This document shows positions 1 to 13,573 of a stretch of 64,000 bases of DNA, one piece after another. This DNA comes from Vespula vulgaris. Its lineage: Eukaryota; Arthropoda; Insecta; Hymenoptera; Vespidae. The notes below the pieces were generated by a model. The model ran no database searches. It worked only from the letters and a program-made list of their open reading frames with translations, and was not told the DNA's origin. The DNA lies in contig NC_066610.1 in NCBI RefSeq assembly GCF_905475345.1, forward strand, positions 1,065,886-1,129,885. Reading direction: 5' to 3'. Numbering within the stretch: the stretch's first letter is position 1; every line of letters begins with the position of its first letter. The position numbers and the translations under genes are program-made.

Positions 1-76
1 AAAAAATGGATTATAATACTCTATATCTATAAGATTGTATATAACCATCACTAATATGACATTTTTAATATGAAAT
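1..76. other. 3' flank of OR gene 1
   Basis: Only 76 bases lie left of the gene 1 stop codon. The stop TAA is embedded in an AATAAA hexamer on the minus strand (CAATAAATTT), a possible poly(A) signal. No other feature is visible; the next gene of the array, if any, lies outside the window. Confidence 0.5.
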
Positions 77-2321
77 TTATTGCAAACTATACAATACCAT
101 AGCGAAAGAGAATGCCTTACGCATGAACTAGAAAGAAAAATTTCTATTAGTATATGTTGTTGAGTCGATGTCATAGTTATATAATTAGAAAGTATTTTAC
201 CATTGCAAAAAGGTCGTGGGATACAACTATAGCACCCTTCAGGGATATACTGCACACCCTCATGCTGCTCATTAGCAAACAGAGTAACAATTTTTGCGTT
301 CTCAAAGATAACAAATAAAACGGAATTTGGCAGCTGCAAAAAATTAAAATCTCTCATATAATAAACATCTAAACATATTTGGTACTGTTGATCCGTCTGA
401 CAATTGAAAATAATTTCTGATTGGCCCTTAAGTTCGTGCAGTCTCGACGAATGTGTAAAAAGTCAGACTTATCTTTTTCACCAAATGAAAGATAAAAATT
501 CCAGATTACGTTCAATTCGCTGTCTGCAGGTTTTTCGAGTGCACATGTTGCGTTCGAATCTGTTCGAAAAGAAAATCAAATTTGTGTTAGCCACATCTAA
601 TGTTCTAATGGGCCATAGAAAATGAGACATGTATATATTCGTTATAAAATCGAAACTGCACGAAATTATTGGTCCTCGCTTCGCAATATAGAAATACCTA
701 CAATTTTAGAAATACGTTGGCGTTGTGGTCAATTAATTTCTGTGCAAGAAAACTGTAAACATATATTACGAACAATGAACCAATAACGTACAGGAGCTTT
801 CCAATTGCTTCCGTCAAGTTAAACGTGAGAAAAAGTATCTGAAATAACTAGAAACAAATTTTTTTGAATTTTCCTATACGAGGTATATAACTGAATGTTA
901 AATTCTATTTTCAATGTATGAATATATATTACTTACGTAAAAATAATCTACTAGGATAAACGTAAACGCCAATAGTTCTTCGAATAGATGAATTGCTTCG
1001 TAAAACGATTTCAATAAATGGACAAACCTTGGAAAGAGTAAAAAAAGATATATTGAACGATTAATATTTCGTAAGTATAAAATTGTATGTATAATAGTCT
1101 GATCAGTTTATAAAATCAGATACAAACTCAATCGCGTTATTATAGTATTCTATGATACCGATTATCCATTCTTTTTCCTCAGCTAATTCATCGTCAGTAT
1201 TGGCATAATAGAAATTTTGTGGAGGTTTTCTAAATCTTTCGTTTACCCTCCATCTAAGATAAATCAATGATAAATAGTGAAATATTATATTAAAGATATT
1301 TTCGTTTTATTTAAAATTAAGATCTGCGAAATATTTAGATCGTAATTAGTGATTTACTTACTCGACGATGTAAAACAATGCACAAGCATGTTGTATAACA
1401 GCTATGAACATTGAATAGTTAGCAATCCCTACCGTGCAAACAATTATTATAATTATATATTCGAAAAGAGCGAAATAACATGGTTCTTGGTTTTTCATGT
1501 AATGATTATGATGAATTGGTAAAATGAATTCAGTTTTGTTTATTATACCAAATGTGTATTGAAAGTAATGGAAAAATGAAGGAAAAATCAAAAAGGATAT
1601 ATAAAGATAAAAGCAGACTGTAATAATAAAAGCGTTAATTAATAAAAGTAATAAATTTATATATCAAACATATATAGTTATGTTATATTATTTACCCGCG
1701 ATTATAATTGTACAATGTCTGCTTACATTGGCATATTTTTTCAATATTATTAATTCCGGTTTATTGGACAGATCGTTCCAATCGCATTTGATATGATAAA
1801 GTATTTTCTTCATCTGCAATACTTTTTAAATTCATTATTTGTAATACAAGAGCTTATAGAAAAAAAGAAAGGGAAAATAATTTTTTACAAACTACGGACA
1901 TTTGTAGCATTCCACAACAGATTCAAGTAACACGCTCCGAAACATAAAGTTGGCAAGATAGTTTCCAATAATTTGGTTATCAAAATTAATTTTTTTTCTA
2001 GCGTGAGAAGAGCGTAAATCTAAACACACATGAATCACAATATTATTTACGCTTAATGAACTATACGTCAAAATTTTCGATTACGCACTTTATAATTTAT
2101 ATAAAATTTTTATCAAAATTTGTATCAACAAGCTGAACATTAACCGAGTCAATGCAATTTACCTGTTCAAATGTTTCGATGAAAAATAAAAGATTGATAA
2201 AACAAACGTAAATGAATTGTTTACACGATGTCTGATGTTGCCATAATCCGAGGAGTCTAAAGAATAATCGATTGTAAGCGTAATATTCATTGTCGATATA
2301 GTCTTCCTCTGTCAAAAGCAT
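77..2321 (-). CDS. Odorant receptor gene 1 (7tm_6), nine exons, 399 aa
   Basis: Predicted seven-transmembrane odorant receptor; family members form ligand-gated cation channels with the co-receptor Orco in the dendrites of olfactory neurons, with an intracellular N-terminus. Exons in coding order: 2163-2321, 1900-2019, 1696-1813, 1362-1617, 1128-1253, 937-1027, 702-847, 201-333, 77-127. All junctions keep frame (phases 0,0,1,0,2,0,2,0) and the sum is 1200 nt. Exon 1 carries DYIDNEYYAYNR and GLWQHQ; exon 4 ends GIANYSMFIAVIQHACALF; exon 7 has AQKLIDHNANVF; exon 8 starts at CQIPFYLLSL; exon 9 ends FSFAMVLYSLQ. An in-frame Met eight codons upstream exists, but MLL aligns with the start of every other copy. 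Exon 4 is one codon shorter than in most neighbours. No break seen. Confidence 0.9.
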
Positions 2322-2870
2322 ACTGCTGTCTGTTGTGATATTCAAACATCGATCGGCTTCAAAATAATTTAACCACTATAACAATTCCAATTACTCCTCA
2401 TCCAGTGACCACTTAATAATTCAATTCGATCTTATGCCTAGAAATTTTTTTCAAATGGAAAATAGAAATTTCTCGTAAATGTATATAAAGTTTTTATAGA
2501 TTTTTCTCCTTCACCGAACAATACCATATAATTTGACATATGTTCTCTTCCCACCTATCATTTCATTTTCTTACCCCATCGGTGCATTACAAAGTACTTC
2601 AACCCTTCCCTTGCAAACGCATGCGCGTTGCGATCCCACCCCTTCGGACCGCTACCTTCTGTCGCAGTTGTCTTTCGTCACTTGTACGCAGCAGACGTAT
2701 GTTGTACATTATCGAAAAAAGTTCAAGTACTTGATATGTTAACGTTATAGTCTTTTCATTCGAACGTTAACAAGTTGTGAAAGGATGTTCTTTCAACGTT
2801 GATATCAATCTAAAGCAATCTTCGATTTTTCATACAAACAAATGTACTGGGTGAGTCACTCGAATCAGTC
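2322..2870. promoter_or_regulatory. Upstream module of gene 1: GC-richer core and plus-strand donor
   Basis: Conserved block before the start codon. The palindrome GCATGCGC is at 2619-2626, 298 bp upstream of the ATG, inside a C-rich stretch (CCCACCCCTTC follows). A plus-strand GTGAGT follows at 2851 after TACTGG. Promoter role is inferred from repetition before all 17 genes. The two overlapping short plus-strand reading frames here are in different frames of the same conserved DNA and are not treated as genes. Confidence 0.6.
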
Positions 2871-3741
2871 CATTGTCATTTTTGATTTTATCGTAAAATT
2901 TCAGACAAGTATACTTATTATCTTAATTTTCTATTAGTTAATTGAATTATCTCGTTCTAAAATAGCTATGTCATAAGAAAAGAGAAATGATTTTTCTCAA
3001 GAATTTTTCATGTATGAAAATCATATTTTATTAAAATACAAAATATTACATTTGTCTGGCATAGATTATTAGCGTGATTCATTATATGCATATATATACA
3101 CATGTGTGTGGCTGTGTGTATATATTATATGTATGTGACATATGTGTTGTGTGCGTGTGTATGTATTATATGTGTGTGAATATATATATACATATACATA
3201 CATAGACTAACATATGCTCTACCCCAGTCGATATATTGGTGAGACATATAGGTTGCAATAAATAGATTATCAATAAAATTTATCAAAACACATTTTCGGT
3301 ACTCCGATGCAAACTGCATTTAATAATTTTTCGACATTCCCAATTTTTTGAATTACGAAGATTGACAAAGTTTTTTTAAAACGTTAGGACTTCATTGCTT
3401 TTTGCATATTTTTATAATATTTTCAATCAAAGTTATTTCTGGGTTATAATTTAATATATGTTATTAATCTTATTATTATATTCAGTTCCTAGTCGTCAAT
3501 TATTTTCTCCAACTAATTTTCCTTTAAGTCAAATTATTTATTCGATAATGAATTATCAATAAACATTTCCAAATGTTTGGTATTAATTAAAGAAATGAAT
3601 ATACAAAATACAGATTCAAGTACAAAATTCTTTTCCATTATAGAAACTAATTATCATAATTAGTATTAGAGAATTACAAAGCAATAATTATTCTCTATTC
3701 ATCCAGCAATCAAATATCAGAACCATCCTCTTCGAATAAAT
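2871..3741. other. Intergenic remainder between genes 1 and 2
   Basis: AT-rich spacer. It includes a degenerate TG/TA microsatellite at about 3085-3205. The part near 3720-3741 is 3' flank of gene 2. No coding remnant seen. Confidence 0.5.
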
Positions 3742-5914
3742 TCATTGCAAATTAAATAATATCATAGCGAAAGAAAATGATTTTCTTATTGACTGTTGAG
3801 TAAAGTTTCAATTAGTATGTAATGTTCAAAAGCCAATATCTGTTTTTGAAACATATTTTACCTTCGCAAACAGATCATGTGATACCACTATCGCACCCGT
3901 CAACGATAAACTGCACTTCCTCATGCTTTTCATTATCAAACAGAGCAGTAATTTTTGTGTTGTCAACGATAACGAATAAAATGGAATTTGGCAGCTGCAA
4001 AAATTAAGATTGTTCATTTAATACGTATCTACAGTTTCGGGGAGTTAATATATTGGATAACAAAAAATAAATTCTGATTGGTCCTTAAGTTCATGCGTTT
4101 TCGAAGAATTTGAAGAAAGTCAGATTTTCCTTTTTTCCTAAACGAGAATTGCAAATTTGAAATTTCGTTGAATTTGCAGCCTACGATTTTTGAAGTTCGT
4201 ATGCTGCACCTGAATCTGTCTCGAATAAATAAAAAAAAAATTATATTTAATCTGTCCCTTTAAAATGGTACATGGGACGTTGTAACGAGTCATATACATG
4301 TTCAATATGAAATGAAAAGTGCTAGAAATTATTTCATCTCGGTTGAAGGAATAAAAATACCTACAATTTAATAAATACGTCGGAGTTATGGTCAATTAAT
4401 TTTTGTGCAAGATAATAGTATACGTATATTACGAAAAAAGATCCAATCACATACAGTAACTTTGTTATGCTCTCTGTCCTATTTAGAGTAGAATAAAATA
4501 CCTGAAATAACTAAAAACAAATTTCCTTGGAGTTTGGCAAACTGGTTATAAAATAAAGGATTAGTTTTATTTCTACTACAAATATTTATTACTTACATAG
4601 AAATAATCTACCAGAATAAATATAAACTGCAAAAATTCTTCGAACAGGTGAATTGCTTCATAAAACGATTTCAACAATTCTACAAATCTTGAAAGAAGTC
4701 AGAGCAAAAATATCGTATTATCAATTTTAAATAAGTTGTAAGTAATATTCGTATAAAAATTATATGTTTACACAATAAGATACAAACTCGATCGCTTTAT
4801 TGTAGGATTCAATGATATCTATTATCCACACTTTTTCTTCGACTAATTCATTTTTGGTAGTGGCATAATAGAAATTTTGTGGAGGGTTTCTGAATCTTTC
4901 ATTTACCCTCCACCTAAGGCAAATTAATAATAAATCACCAAAAATATTATAATAAATATATTTCCCCTTCAAAACATTTATATCCTCATTATTAGTTTAC
5001 TTACTCCGTTATAAGAAAGAGTGCACAAGCATGCTGAATAACCGCTATAAACATTGAATAATTAGCAATCCCTACGGTAGAAGCGATTATTATAATTACA
5101 TATTCGACGAATAGAGCAAAATAATATTTCATTTGATTTTTCATGAAATATTCAACATGAAATGGTAATATTAATTCCGTAGAATTGATAGAACCAGAAA
5201 TGTATTGAAAATTACGTAATACGGATGGAAATATCAAGAATGCGACATATAGGTAAAAGCATACTGTGAGAATAGAAATTTATAAATTAGTATCTCAAAC
5301 ACAATTTTATAATCCGCATATATAATTTTTCCTTACTTGCGATTATAATTGTACAACGTCTGCTGACATCGGCATATTTCTTTAGTATTTTTAATTCTGG
5401 CTTGTTTTGTAGAATTTCCCAATCGAATTTGATACGATAATGAATTTTCTTCATCTGAAATTTATACAGAGACGTTTCAAATTAATAATTCTAATGGTAC
5501 AAGTCGTTTGGGAAAAAAACAAATATAATATTTCATCACGCAATACGGACAACTCCATCATTGAACAGCAGATTGTAATAGCATAATCCGAAACATACTG
5601 TAGGCAAAGTAGTTTCCAATAATTTGGTGACGTTTATTAATTTTTTTTCTGATGTAGAGAGATAATAAATCTAAAGAGATAAATACTTTACATATTTTAA
5701 TAAACTTAAAATTATTATAAATCAAATGAACAATAACTAATTCTACACAGCTTACCTGTACGAATGATCCAACGGCTAATATGTAATTAATGAAACAAAT
5801 ATAAAGCAATTGCTTAAAATTTGTTTGACATTGCCACAATCCAATCAGACGAAAGAATCGTCGATTGTAGGAGTAGTACTCGTTATCGATATAGTCTTCC
5901 CCCTTCGAAAGCAT
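3742..5914 (-). CDS. Odorant receptor gene 2 (7tm_6), nine exons, 400 aa
   Basis: Exons in coding order: 5756-5914, 5551-5670, 5337-5454, 5005-5263, 4788-4913, 4597-4687, 4365-4510, 3862-3994, 3742-3792 (1203 nt with stop). By residue: exon 1 1-53, exon 2 to 93, exon 3 to 132, exon 4 to 218, exon 5 to 260, exon 6 to 291, exon 7 to 339, exon 8 to 384, exon 9 to 400. Start MLSKGEDYIDNEYY; GIANYSMFIAVIQHACALF in exon 4; WRVNERFRNPPQNFYY opens exon 5; QKLIDHN in exon 7; CQIPFYSLSL in exon 8; C-terminus FSFAMILFNLQ. Close relative of genes 3 and 4 and no doubt a tandem duplicate. Ligand unknown; the nine-exon subfamily in ants includes cuticular hydrocarbon receptors. Confidence 0.92.
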
Positions 5915-6470
5915 ATTGCCGTTTGTTATGAATTCTCATTTTCGATTGACTTTAACCCCACGCAGACATAACTTCATTAACTATTCTAATTACTCCCCAC
6001 CCAGTGACTATTTAATAATTCAATTCTATCTTACGCCTAGAAATTTTTTTCAAATGGAAAATAGAAATTTCCCGTAAAATGTATACAAAGTTCTTATAGA
6101 TTTTTCCTCTTTACCGAACAATACCATAGAATTTAACATATGTTCTCTTCCCACCTATCATTTCATTTTCTTACCACATCGGTGCATTACAAAGTACTTC
6201 AACCCTTCCCTTGCAAACGCATGCGCGTTGCGATCCCACCCCTTCGGGCCGCCTCCTTCTGCCGCAGTTGTCTTTCGTCGCTCGTACGCAGCAGACGTAT
6301 ATTGTACATTATCGAAAAAAGTTTAAGTACTTGACATGTTAACGTTGTAGTCCTATCATTCGAAGGTTAACAAGTTGTGAAAGGATGTTCTTTCAACGTT
6401 GATATCAATCTAAAGCAATCTTCGATTTTTCATACAAACAAATGTACTGGGTGAGTCACTCGAATCATTC
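5915..6470. promoter_or_regulatory. Upstream module of gene 2
   Basis: GCATGCGC at 6219-6226, 305 bp upstream of the ATG; plus-strand donor GTGAGT at 6451 in the context TACTGGGTGAGTCACTC. Nearly identical to the modules of genes 1 and 3 through the donor. Confidence 0.6.
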
Positions 6471-6735
6471 CATTGTAATTTTTGATTTTATCGTAAAATT
6501 TCAGAAGAGTATACTTATTATCTTAATTTTCTATTAGTTGATTGAATTATCTCGTTCTAAAATAGCTATGTCATAAGAAAAGAGAAATGCTTTTTCTCAA
6601 GAATTTTTCATGTATGAAAATCATATTTTATTATAATACAGAATGTTACATTTGTGCGGCGTAGATTATTAGCGTGATTCATTATATGCATATATATACA
6701 AATGTGTGTGGCTGTGTGTGTATATTATATGTGTG

Positions 6736-6787
<52 letters not shown>

Positions 6788-7246
6788 GACTTACATATGC
6801 TCTACCCCAGTAGGTAGATTGGTGAGACATATAGGTTGCAATAAATAGATTATCACAGTTTTTTTAAAACGACGTTAGGACTTCATTGCTTTTTGCATAT
6901 TTTCATAATATATTCAATCAAAGTTATTTCTGGGGTATAATTAAATATATGATTTTATTGATCTTATTATTATATTCAGTTCCTAGTCGTCAATTATTTT
7001 CTCTTACTAATTTTCCTTTAAGTCAAATTATTTACTCGATAATGAATTTTCATTGAAAATTCCCAAATGTTTGGTATTAATTAAACAAATAAATATACAT
7101 AATACAGATTCAAGTACAAAATTTTTTTTCATTTTTAGAAACTAATTATCACAATTAGTATCAGAGAATTACAAATTAATAATTATTCTCTATTCATGTA
7201 TCACAATCCAGCAATCAAATATCAGAACATTCCTCTTCGATTAAAT
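6471..7246. other. Intergenic remainder between genes 2 and 3
   Basis: AT-rich spacer nearly identical to the one before gene 4. It contains a TG-rich run and the AT repeat listed separately. No coding remnant seen. Confidence 0.5.
6739..6782. repeat. (AT)n microsatellite
   Basis: Uninterrupted TA dinucleotide run of about 44 bases directly after TGTGTGAATA. The same repeat in the same context occurs at 10287-10337, so it was copied with the gene unit and then changed length. Confidence 0.9.
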
Positions 7247-9466
7247 TCATTGCAAATTAAACAATATCATAGCGAAAGAAAATGATTTTCTTATTGACTG
7301 TTGAGTAAAGTTTCAATTAGTATGTAATGTTCAAAAGCCAATATCTATTTTTGAAACATGTTTTACCTTTGCAAACAGATCATGTGATACCACAATCGCA
7401 CCCGTCAACGATAAACTGCACTTCCTCATGCTTTTCATTATTAAAAAGAGTAGCAATTTTTGAGTTGTCAACGATAACGAATAAAACGGAATTTGGCAGC
7501 TGCAAAAATTAAGATTGTTCATTTAATACGTATCTACATATTCACGGCAGTTCACATATTGGATAACAAGAAATAAATTATGTATGTTCCTTAAGTTCGT
7601 GCGTATTCGAAGAATTTGAAGAGAGTCGGATTTTCCTTTATCCCTAAACAAGAATTGCAAATTTGAAATTTCGTTGAATTTGCAGCCTACGATTTGTGAA
7701 GTTCGTATGCTGCACCTGAATCTGTCTCGAATAACTAAAAAAAAATTATATTTAATCTGTCCCTTTAAAATGGTACATGAGACGTTGTAACGAGTTGTAT
7801 ACATGTTCAATATGAAATGAAAAGTGCTAGAAATTATATTATCTCGGTTGAAGGAATAAAAATACCTACAATTTAATAAATACGTCGGAGTTATGGTCAA
7901 TTAATTTTTGTGCAAGATAATAGTATACGTATATTACGAAAAAAGATCCAATCACATAAAGTAACTTTGTTATGCTCTCTGTCCTATTTAGAGTAGAATA
8001 AAATATCTGAAATAACTAAAAACAAATTACCTTGGAAGTCGCCAAACTGGTTATAAAATAAAGGATTAATTTTATTTCTACTACAAATATTTATTACTTA
8101 CATAGAAATAATCTACCAGAATAAATATAAACAGCAAAAATTCTTCGAACAGGTGAATTGCTTCGTAAAACGATTTCAACAATTCTACAAATCTTGAAAA
8201 ATGTCAGAGAAAAAATATCGTATTATCAATATTAAATAAGTTGTAAATAATAACGTATTAAACTTGTAGGTTTACACAATGAGATACAAACTCAATCGCT
8301 TTATTATAGAATTCTATGATATCGACTATCCATACATTTTCTTCGACTAATTCATTTTTGGTAGTGGCATAATAGAAATATTGTGGAGGTTTTCTAAATC
8401 TTTCATTTACCCTCCACCTAAAGTAAATTAATAATTCATCAACAAAAATATTATAATAAATATATTTCCCCTTCAAAATATTTATATCCTCATTATTAGT
8501 ATACTTACTCCGTTATGAGAAAAAGTGCACAAGCATGTTGTATAACCGCTATAAACATTGAATAGTTAGCAATCCCTACGGTAGAAGCGATTATTATAAT
8601 TACATATTCGAAGAAAAGACCAAAATAGTACTTCATTTGATTTTTCATGAAATATTCAACATGAAATGGTAATATTAATTCCGTAGAATTGATAGAACCA
8701 GAAATGTATTGAAAATTACGTAATACGGATGGAAATATCAAGGATGCGACATATAGATAAAAGCATACTGTGAGAATAGAAATTTATAAATTAGTATCTC
8801 TAACACATTTTTATAATTCGCATATATAATTTTTACTTACTTGCGATTACAATTGTACAACGTCTGCTGACATCGGCATATTTCTTTAGTATTTTTAATT
8901 CTGCCTTGTTCTGTAGAATTTCCCAATCAAATTTGATACGATAATGTATTTTCTTCATCTGAAATTTATACACAAACGTTTCAAATTAACAATTCTGATG
9001 GTACAAGTCATTTGGGAAGAAAAAGAAGATAATATTTTATCACGCAGTACGGACAATTCCATCATTGAACAGCAGATTGTAATAGCATAATCCGAAACAT
9101 ACTGTAGGTAAAGTAGTTTCCAATAATTTGGTGATGATTATTAATTTTTTTTCTGATGTAGAGAGATAATAAATCTAAAGAGATAAATACTTCACATTAT
9201 TTATACACAATAAACAATATGTCAAATTGCAGGATCCATTTACATATTTTATGAAAGTATAAATTATTATAAATCAAATGAACAATAACTAATTCTACAC
9301 AACGTACCTGTACGAATGATCCAACGGCTAGTATGTAATTAATGAAACAAATATAAATCACTTGCTTAAAAGTAGTTTGATATTGCCATAATCCAATTAG
9401 ACGAAAGAATCGTCGATTGTAAGAGTAGAACTCGTTATCGATATAGTCTTCCCCCTTCAAAAGCAT
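7247..9466 (-). CDS. Odorant receptor gene 3 (7tm_6), nine exons, 400 aa
   Basis: Exons in coding order: 9308-9466, 9055-9174, 8841-8958, 8509-8767, 8292-8417, 8102-8192, 7870-8015, 7367-7499, 7247-7297. Total 1203 nt, all junctions in frame. Start MLLKGEDYIDNEFYSYNR; exon 2 reads IYYLSTSEKKLIIITKLL; exon 4 GLFFEYVIIIIASTVG then the shared ANYSMFIAVIQHACALF; exon 5 WRVNERFRKPPQYFYY; C-terminus FSFAMILFNLQ. Spacing to gene 2 is 3552 bp and to gene 4 3551 bp, with introns and flanks nearly the same, which marks a recent unit duplication. Intron 1 donor is GTACGT where genes 2 and 4 have GTAAGC. No break seen. Confidence 0.92.
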
Positions 9467-10022
9467 ATTGTCGTTTGTTATGAATTCTCAATTTCGATTG
9501 ACTTCAACCCCACGCAGAAATAACTTTATCAACTTTTCTAATTACGCCTCATCCAGTGTTCATTTAATAATTCAATTCGATCTTACGCCTAGAAATTTTT
9601 TTCAAATGGAAAATAGAAATTTCTCATAAAATGTATATAAAGTTTGTATAGATTTTTCCTCTTTACCGAACAATACCATATAATTTGACATATGTTCTTT
9701 TCCCACCTATCATTTCATTTTCTTACCACATCGGTGCATTACAAAGTACTTCAACCCTTCCCTTGCAAACGCATGCGCGTTGCGATCCCACCCCTTCGGA
9801 CCGCTTCCTTCTGCCGCAGTTGTCTTTCGTCGCTCGTACGCAGCAGACGTATGTTGTACATTATCGAAAAAAGTTCAAGTACTTGATATGTTAACGTTAT
9901 AGTCTTTTCATTCGAACGTTAACAAGTTGTGAAAGGATGTTCTTTCAACGTTGATATCAATCTAAAGCAATCTTCGATTTTTCATACAAACAAATGTACT
10001 GGGTGAGTCACTCGAATCATTC
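9467..10022. promoter_or_regulatory. Upstream module of gene 3
   Basis: GCATGCGC at 9771-9778, 305 bp upstream of the ATG; plus-strand donor GTGAGT at 10003 after TACTGG. Sequence follows the gene 1 and gene 2 version. Confidence 0.6.
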
Positions 10023-10287
10023 CATTGTAATTTTTGATTTTATCGTAAAATTTCAGAAGAGTATACTTATTATCTTAATTTTCTATTAGTTGATTGAATT
10101 ATCTCGTTCTAAAATAGCTATGTCATAAGAAAAGAGAAATGCTTTTTCTCAAGAATTTTTCATGTATGAAAATCATATTTTATTATAATACAGAATGTTA
10201 CATTTGTGCGGCGTAGATTATTAGCGTGATTCATTATATGCATATATATACAAATGTGTGTGGCTGTGTGTGTATATTATATGTGTG

Positions 10288-10341
<54 letters not shown>

Positions 10342-10797
10342 GACTTACATATGCTCTACCCCAGTAGGTAGATTGGTGAGACATATAGGTTGCAATAAAT
10401 AGATTATCACAGTTTTTTTAAAACGACGTTAGGACTTCATTGCTTTTTGCATATTTTCATAATATATTCAATCAAAGTTATTTCTGGGGTATAATTAAAT
10501 ATATGTTATTAATCTTATTATTATATTCAGTTCCTAGTCGTCAATTATTTTCTCTTACTAATTTTCCTTTAAGTCAAATTATTTACTCGATAATGAATTT
10601 TCATTGAAAATTCCCAAATGTTTGGTATTAATTAAACAAATAAATATACATAATACAGATTCAAGTACAAAATTTTTTTTTATTTTTAGAAACTAATTAT
10701 CACAATTAGTATCAGAGAATTACAAATTAATAATTATTCTCTATTCATGTATCACAATCCAGCAATCAAATATCAGAACCATCCTCTTCGATTAAAT
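10023..10797. other. Intergenic remainder between genes 3 and 4
   Basis: Copy of the spacer at 6471-7246, including the TG-rich and AT-repeat stretch. No coding remnant seen. Confidence 0.5.
10287..10337. repeat. (AT)n microsatellite
   Basis: TA dinucleotide run of about 50 bases, a length variant of the run at 6739-6782 in the copied spacer. Confidence 0.9.
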
Positions 10798-13017
10798 TCA
10801 TTGCAAATTAAACAATATCATAGCGAAAGAAAATGATTTTCTTATTGACTGTTGAGTAAAGTTTCAATTAGTATGTAATGTTCAAAAGCCAATATCTGTT
10901 TTTGAAACATATTTTACCTTTGCAAACAGATCATGTGATACCACAATCGCACCCGTCAACGATAAACTGCACTTCCTCATGCTTTTCATTATTAAAAAGA
11001 GTAGCAATTTTTGAGTTGTCAACGATAACGAATAAAACGGAATTTGGCAGCTGCAAAAATTAAGATTGTTCATTTAATACGTATCTACATATTCACGGCA
11101 GTTCACATATTGGATAACAAGAAATAAATTATGTATGTTCCTTAAGTTCGTGCGTATTCGAAGAATTTGAAGAGAGTCGGATATTCCTTTATCCCTAAAC
11201 AAGAATTGCAAATTTGAAATTTCGTTGAATTTGCAGCCTACGATTTGTGAAGTTCGTATGCTGCACCTGAATCTGTCTCGAATAACTAAAAAAAAATTAT
11301 ATTTAATCTGTCCCTTTAAAATGGTACATGAGACGTTGTAACGAGTTGTATACATGTTCAATATGAAATGAAAAGTGCTAGAAATTATATTATCTCGGTT
11401 GAAGGAATAAAAATACCTACAATTTAATAAATACGTCGGAGTTATGGTCAATTAATTTTTGTGCAAGATAATAGTATACATATATTACGAAAAAAGATCC
11501 AATCACATAAAGTAACTTTGTTATGCTCTCTGTCCTATTTAGAGTAGAATAAAATATCTGAAATAACTAAAAACAAATTACCTTGGAAGTCGCCAAACTG
11601 GTTATAAAATAAAGGATTAATTTTATTTCTACTACAAATATTTATTACTTACATAGAAATAATCTACCAGAATAAATATAAACAGCAAAAATTCTTCGAA
11701 CAGGTGAATTGCTTCGTAAAACGATTTCAACAATTCTACAAATCTTGAAAGAAGTCAAAGCATAAATATTGTATTATCAATATTAAATAAGTTGTAAATA
11801 ATATACGTATTAAACTTGTAGATTTACACAATGAGATACAAACTCGATCGCTTTATTGTAGAATTCTATGATATCGACTATCCATACATTTTCTTCGACT
11901 AATTCATTCTTGGTTGTGGCATAATAGAAATATTGTGGAGGTTTTCTAAATCTTTCATTTACCCTCCACCTAAAGTAAATTAATAATTCATCAACAAAAA
12001 TATTATAATAAATATATTTCCCCTTCAAAATATTTATATCCTCATTATTAGTATACATACTCCGTTATGAGAAAAAGTGCACAAGCATGTTGTATAACCG
12101 CTATAAACATTGAATAATTAGCAATCCCTACGGTAGAAGCGATTATTATAATTACATATTCGATGAATAGAGCAAAATAATATTTCATTTGATTTCTCAT
12201 GAAATATTCAACATGAAATGGTAATATTAATTCCGAAGAATTGGTAGAACCAGAAATGTATTGAAAATTACGTAATACGGATGGAAATATCAAGGATGCG
12301 ACATATAGGTAAAAGCATACTGTGAGAATAGAAATTTATAAATTAGTATCTTAAACACATTTTTATAATTCGCATATATAATTTTTACTTACTTGCGATT
12401 ATAATTGTACAACGTCTGCTAATATCGGCATATTTCTTTAGTATTTTTAATTCTGGCTTGTTTTGTAGAATTTCCCAATCGAATTTGATACGATAATGAA
12501 TTTTCTTCATCTGAAATTGATACAGAGACGTTTCAAATAATAATTCTAATGGTACAAGTCGCTTGGGCAAAAACCAAATATAATATTTTATCACGCAGTA
12601 CGGACAACTCCATCATTGAAGAGCAAATTGTAATAGCATAATCCGAAACATACTGTAGGCAAAGTAGTTTCCAATAATTTGGTGATGATTATTAATTTTT
12701 TTTCTGATATAGAGAGATAATAAATCTAAAGAGATAAATACTTCACATTATTTATACTTAATAAACAATATGTGACAGTGCAGGATCCATTTACATATTT
12801 TATGAAACTTAAAATTATTATAAATCAAATGAACAATAACTAATTCTACACAGCTTACCTGTACGAATGATCCAACGGCTAATATGTAATTAATGAAACA
12901 AATATAAAGCACTTGCTTAAAATTTGTTTGACATTGCCACAATCCAATCAGACGAAAGAATCGTCGATTGTAGGAGTAGTACTCGTTATCGATATAGTCT
13001 TCCCCCTTCGAAAGCAT
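10798..13017 (-). CDS. Odorant receptor gene 4 (7tm_6), nine exons, 400 aa
   Basis: Exons in coding order: 12859-13017, 12606-12725, 12393-12510, 12061-12319, 11844-11969, 11653-11743, 11421-11566, 10918-11050, 10798-10848. Start MLSKGEDYIDNEYYSYNR is like gene 2 while the 3' half (exons 5-9 and introns) is almost the same as gene 3, so the gene looks like a 2/3-type composite. Exon 3 reads MKKIHYRIKFDWEILQ; exon 4 keeps GIANYSMFIAVIQHACALF; exon 8 CQIPFYSLSLTTQK. Intron 4 starts GTATGT instead of GTAAGT, still a good donor. Beyond the start codon the flank changes partner from the gene 2 type to the gene 5 type. No break seen. Confidence 0.92.
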
Positions 13018-13573
13018 ATTGCCGTTTGTTATGAATTCTCAATTTCGATTGACTTTAACCCCACGCAGACATAACTTCATTAACTATTCTAATTACTCCC
13101 CACCCAGTGACTATTTAATAATTCAATTCTATCTTACGCGTAGAAATTTTTTTCAAATGGAAAATAGAAATTTCCCGTAAAATGTATACATAGTTCTTAT
13201 AGATTTTTCCTCTTTACCGAACAATACCATAGAATTTAACATATGTTCTCTTCCCACCTATCATTTCATTTTCTTACCACATCGGTGCATTACAAAGTAC
13301 TTCAACCCTTCCCTTGCAAACGCATGCGCGTTGCGATCCCACCCCTTCGGGCCGCCACCTTCTGCCACAGTTGTTTTTCGTCGCTCGTACGCAGCAGACG
13401 TATAGTGTAAATTATCGAATAAAGTTTAAGTACTTGACGTGTTAGAGTTATAGTCTTATTATTCGCAGGTTAACTAGTTGTTAAAAAATGTTCTTTCAAT
13501 GTTGATATCTATCTAAAGCTCTCTTCGATTTTTCATAGACACAAGTGTACTGGGTGAGTCACTCGAATCATAC
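13018..13573. promoter_or_regulatory. Upstream module of gene 4 (mosaic)
   Basis: GCATGCGC at 13322-13329, 305 bp from the ATG; plus-strand donor GTGAGT at 13554. Up to about 13390 the sequence follows gene 2; after that it is the gene 5 version (TATAGTGTAAATTATCGAAT), which places a crossover in or next to the core. Confidence 0.6.
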
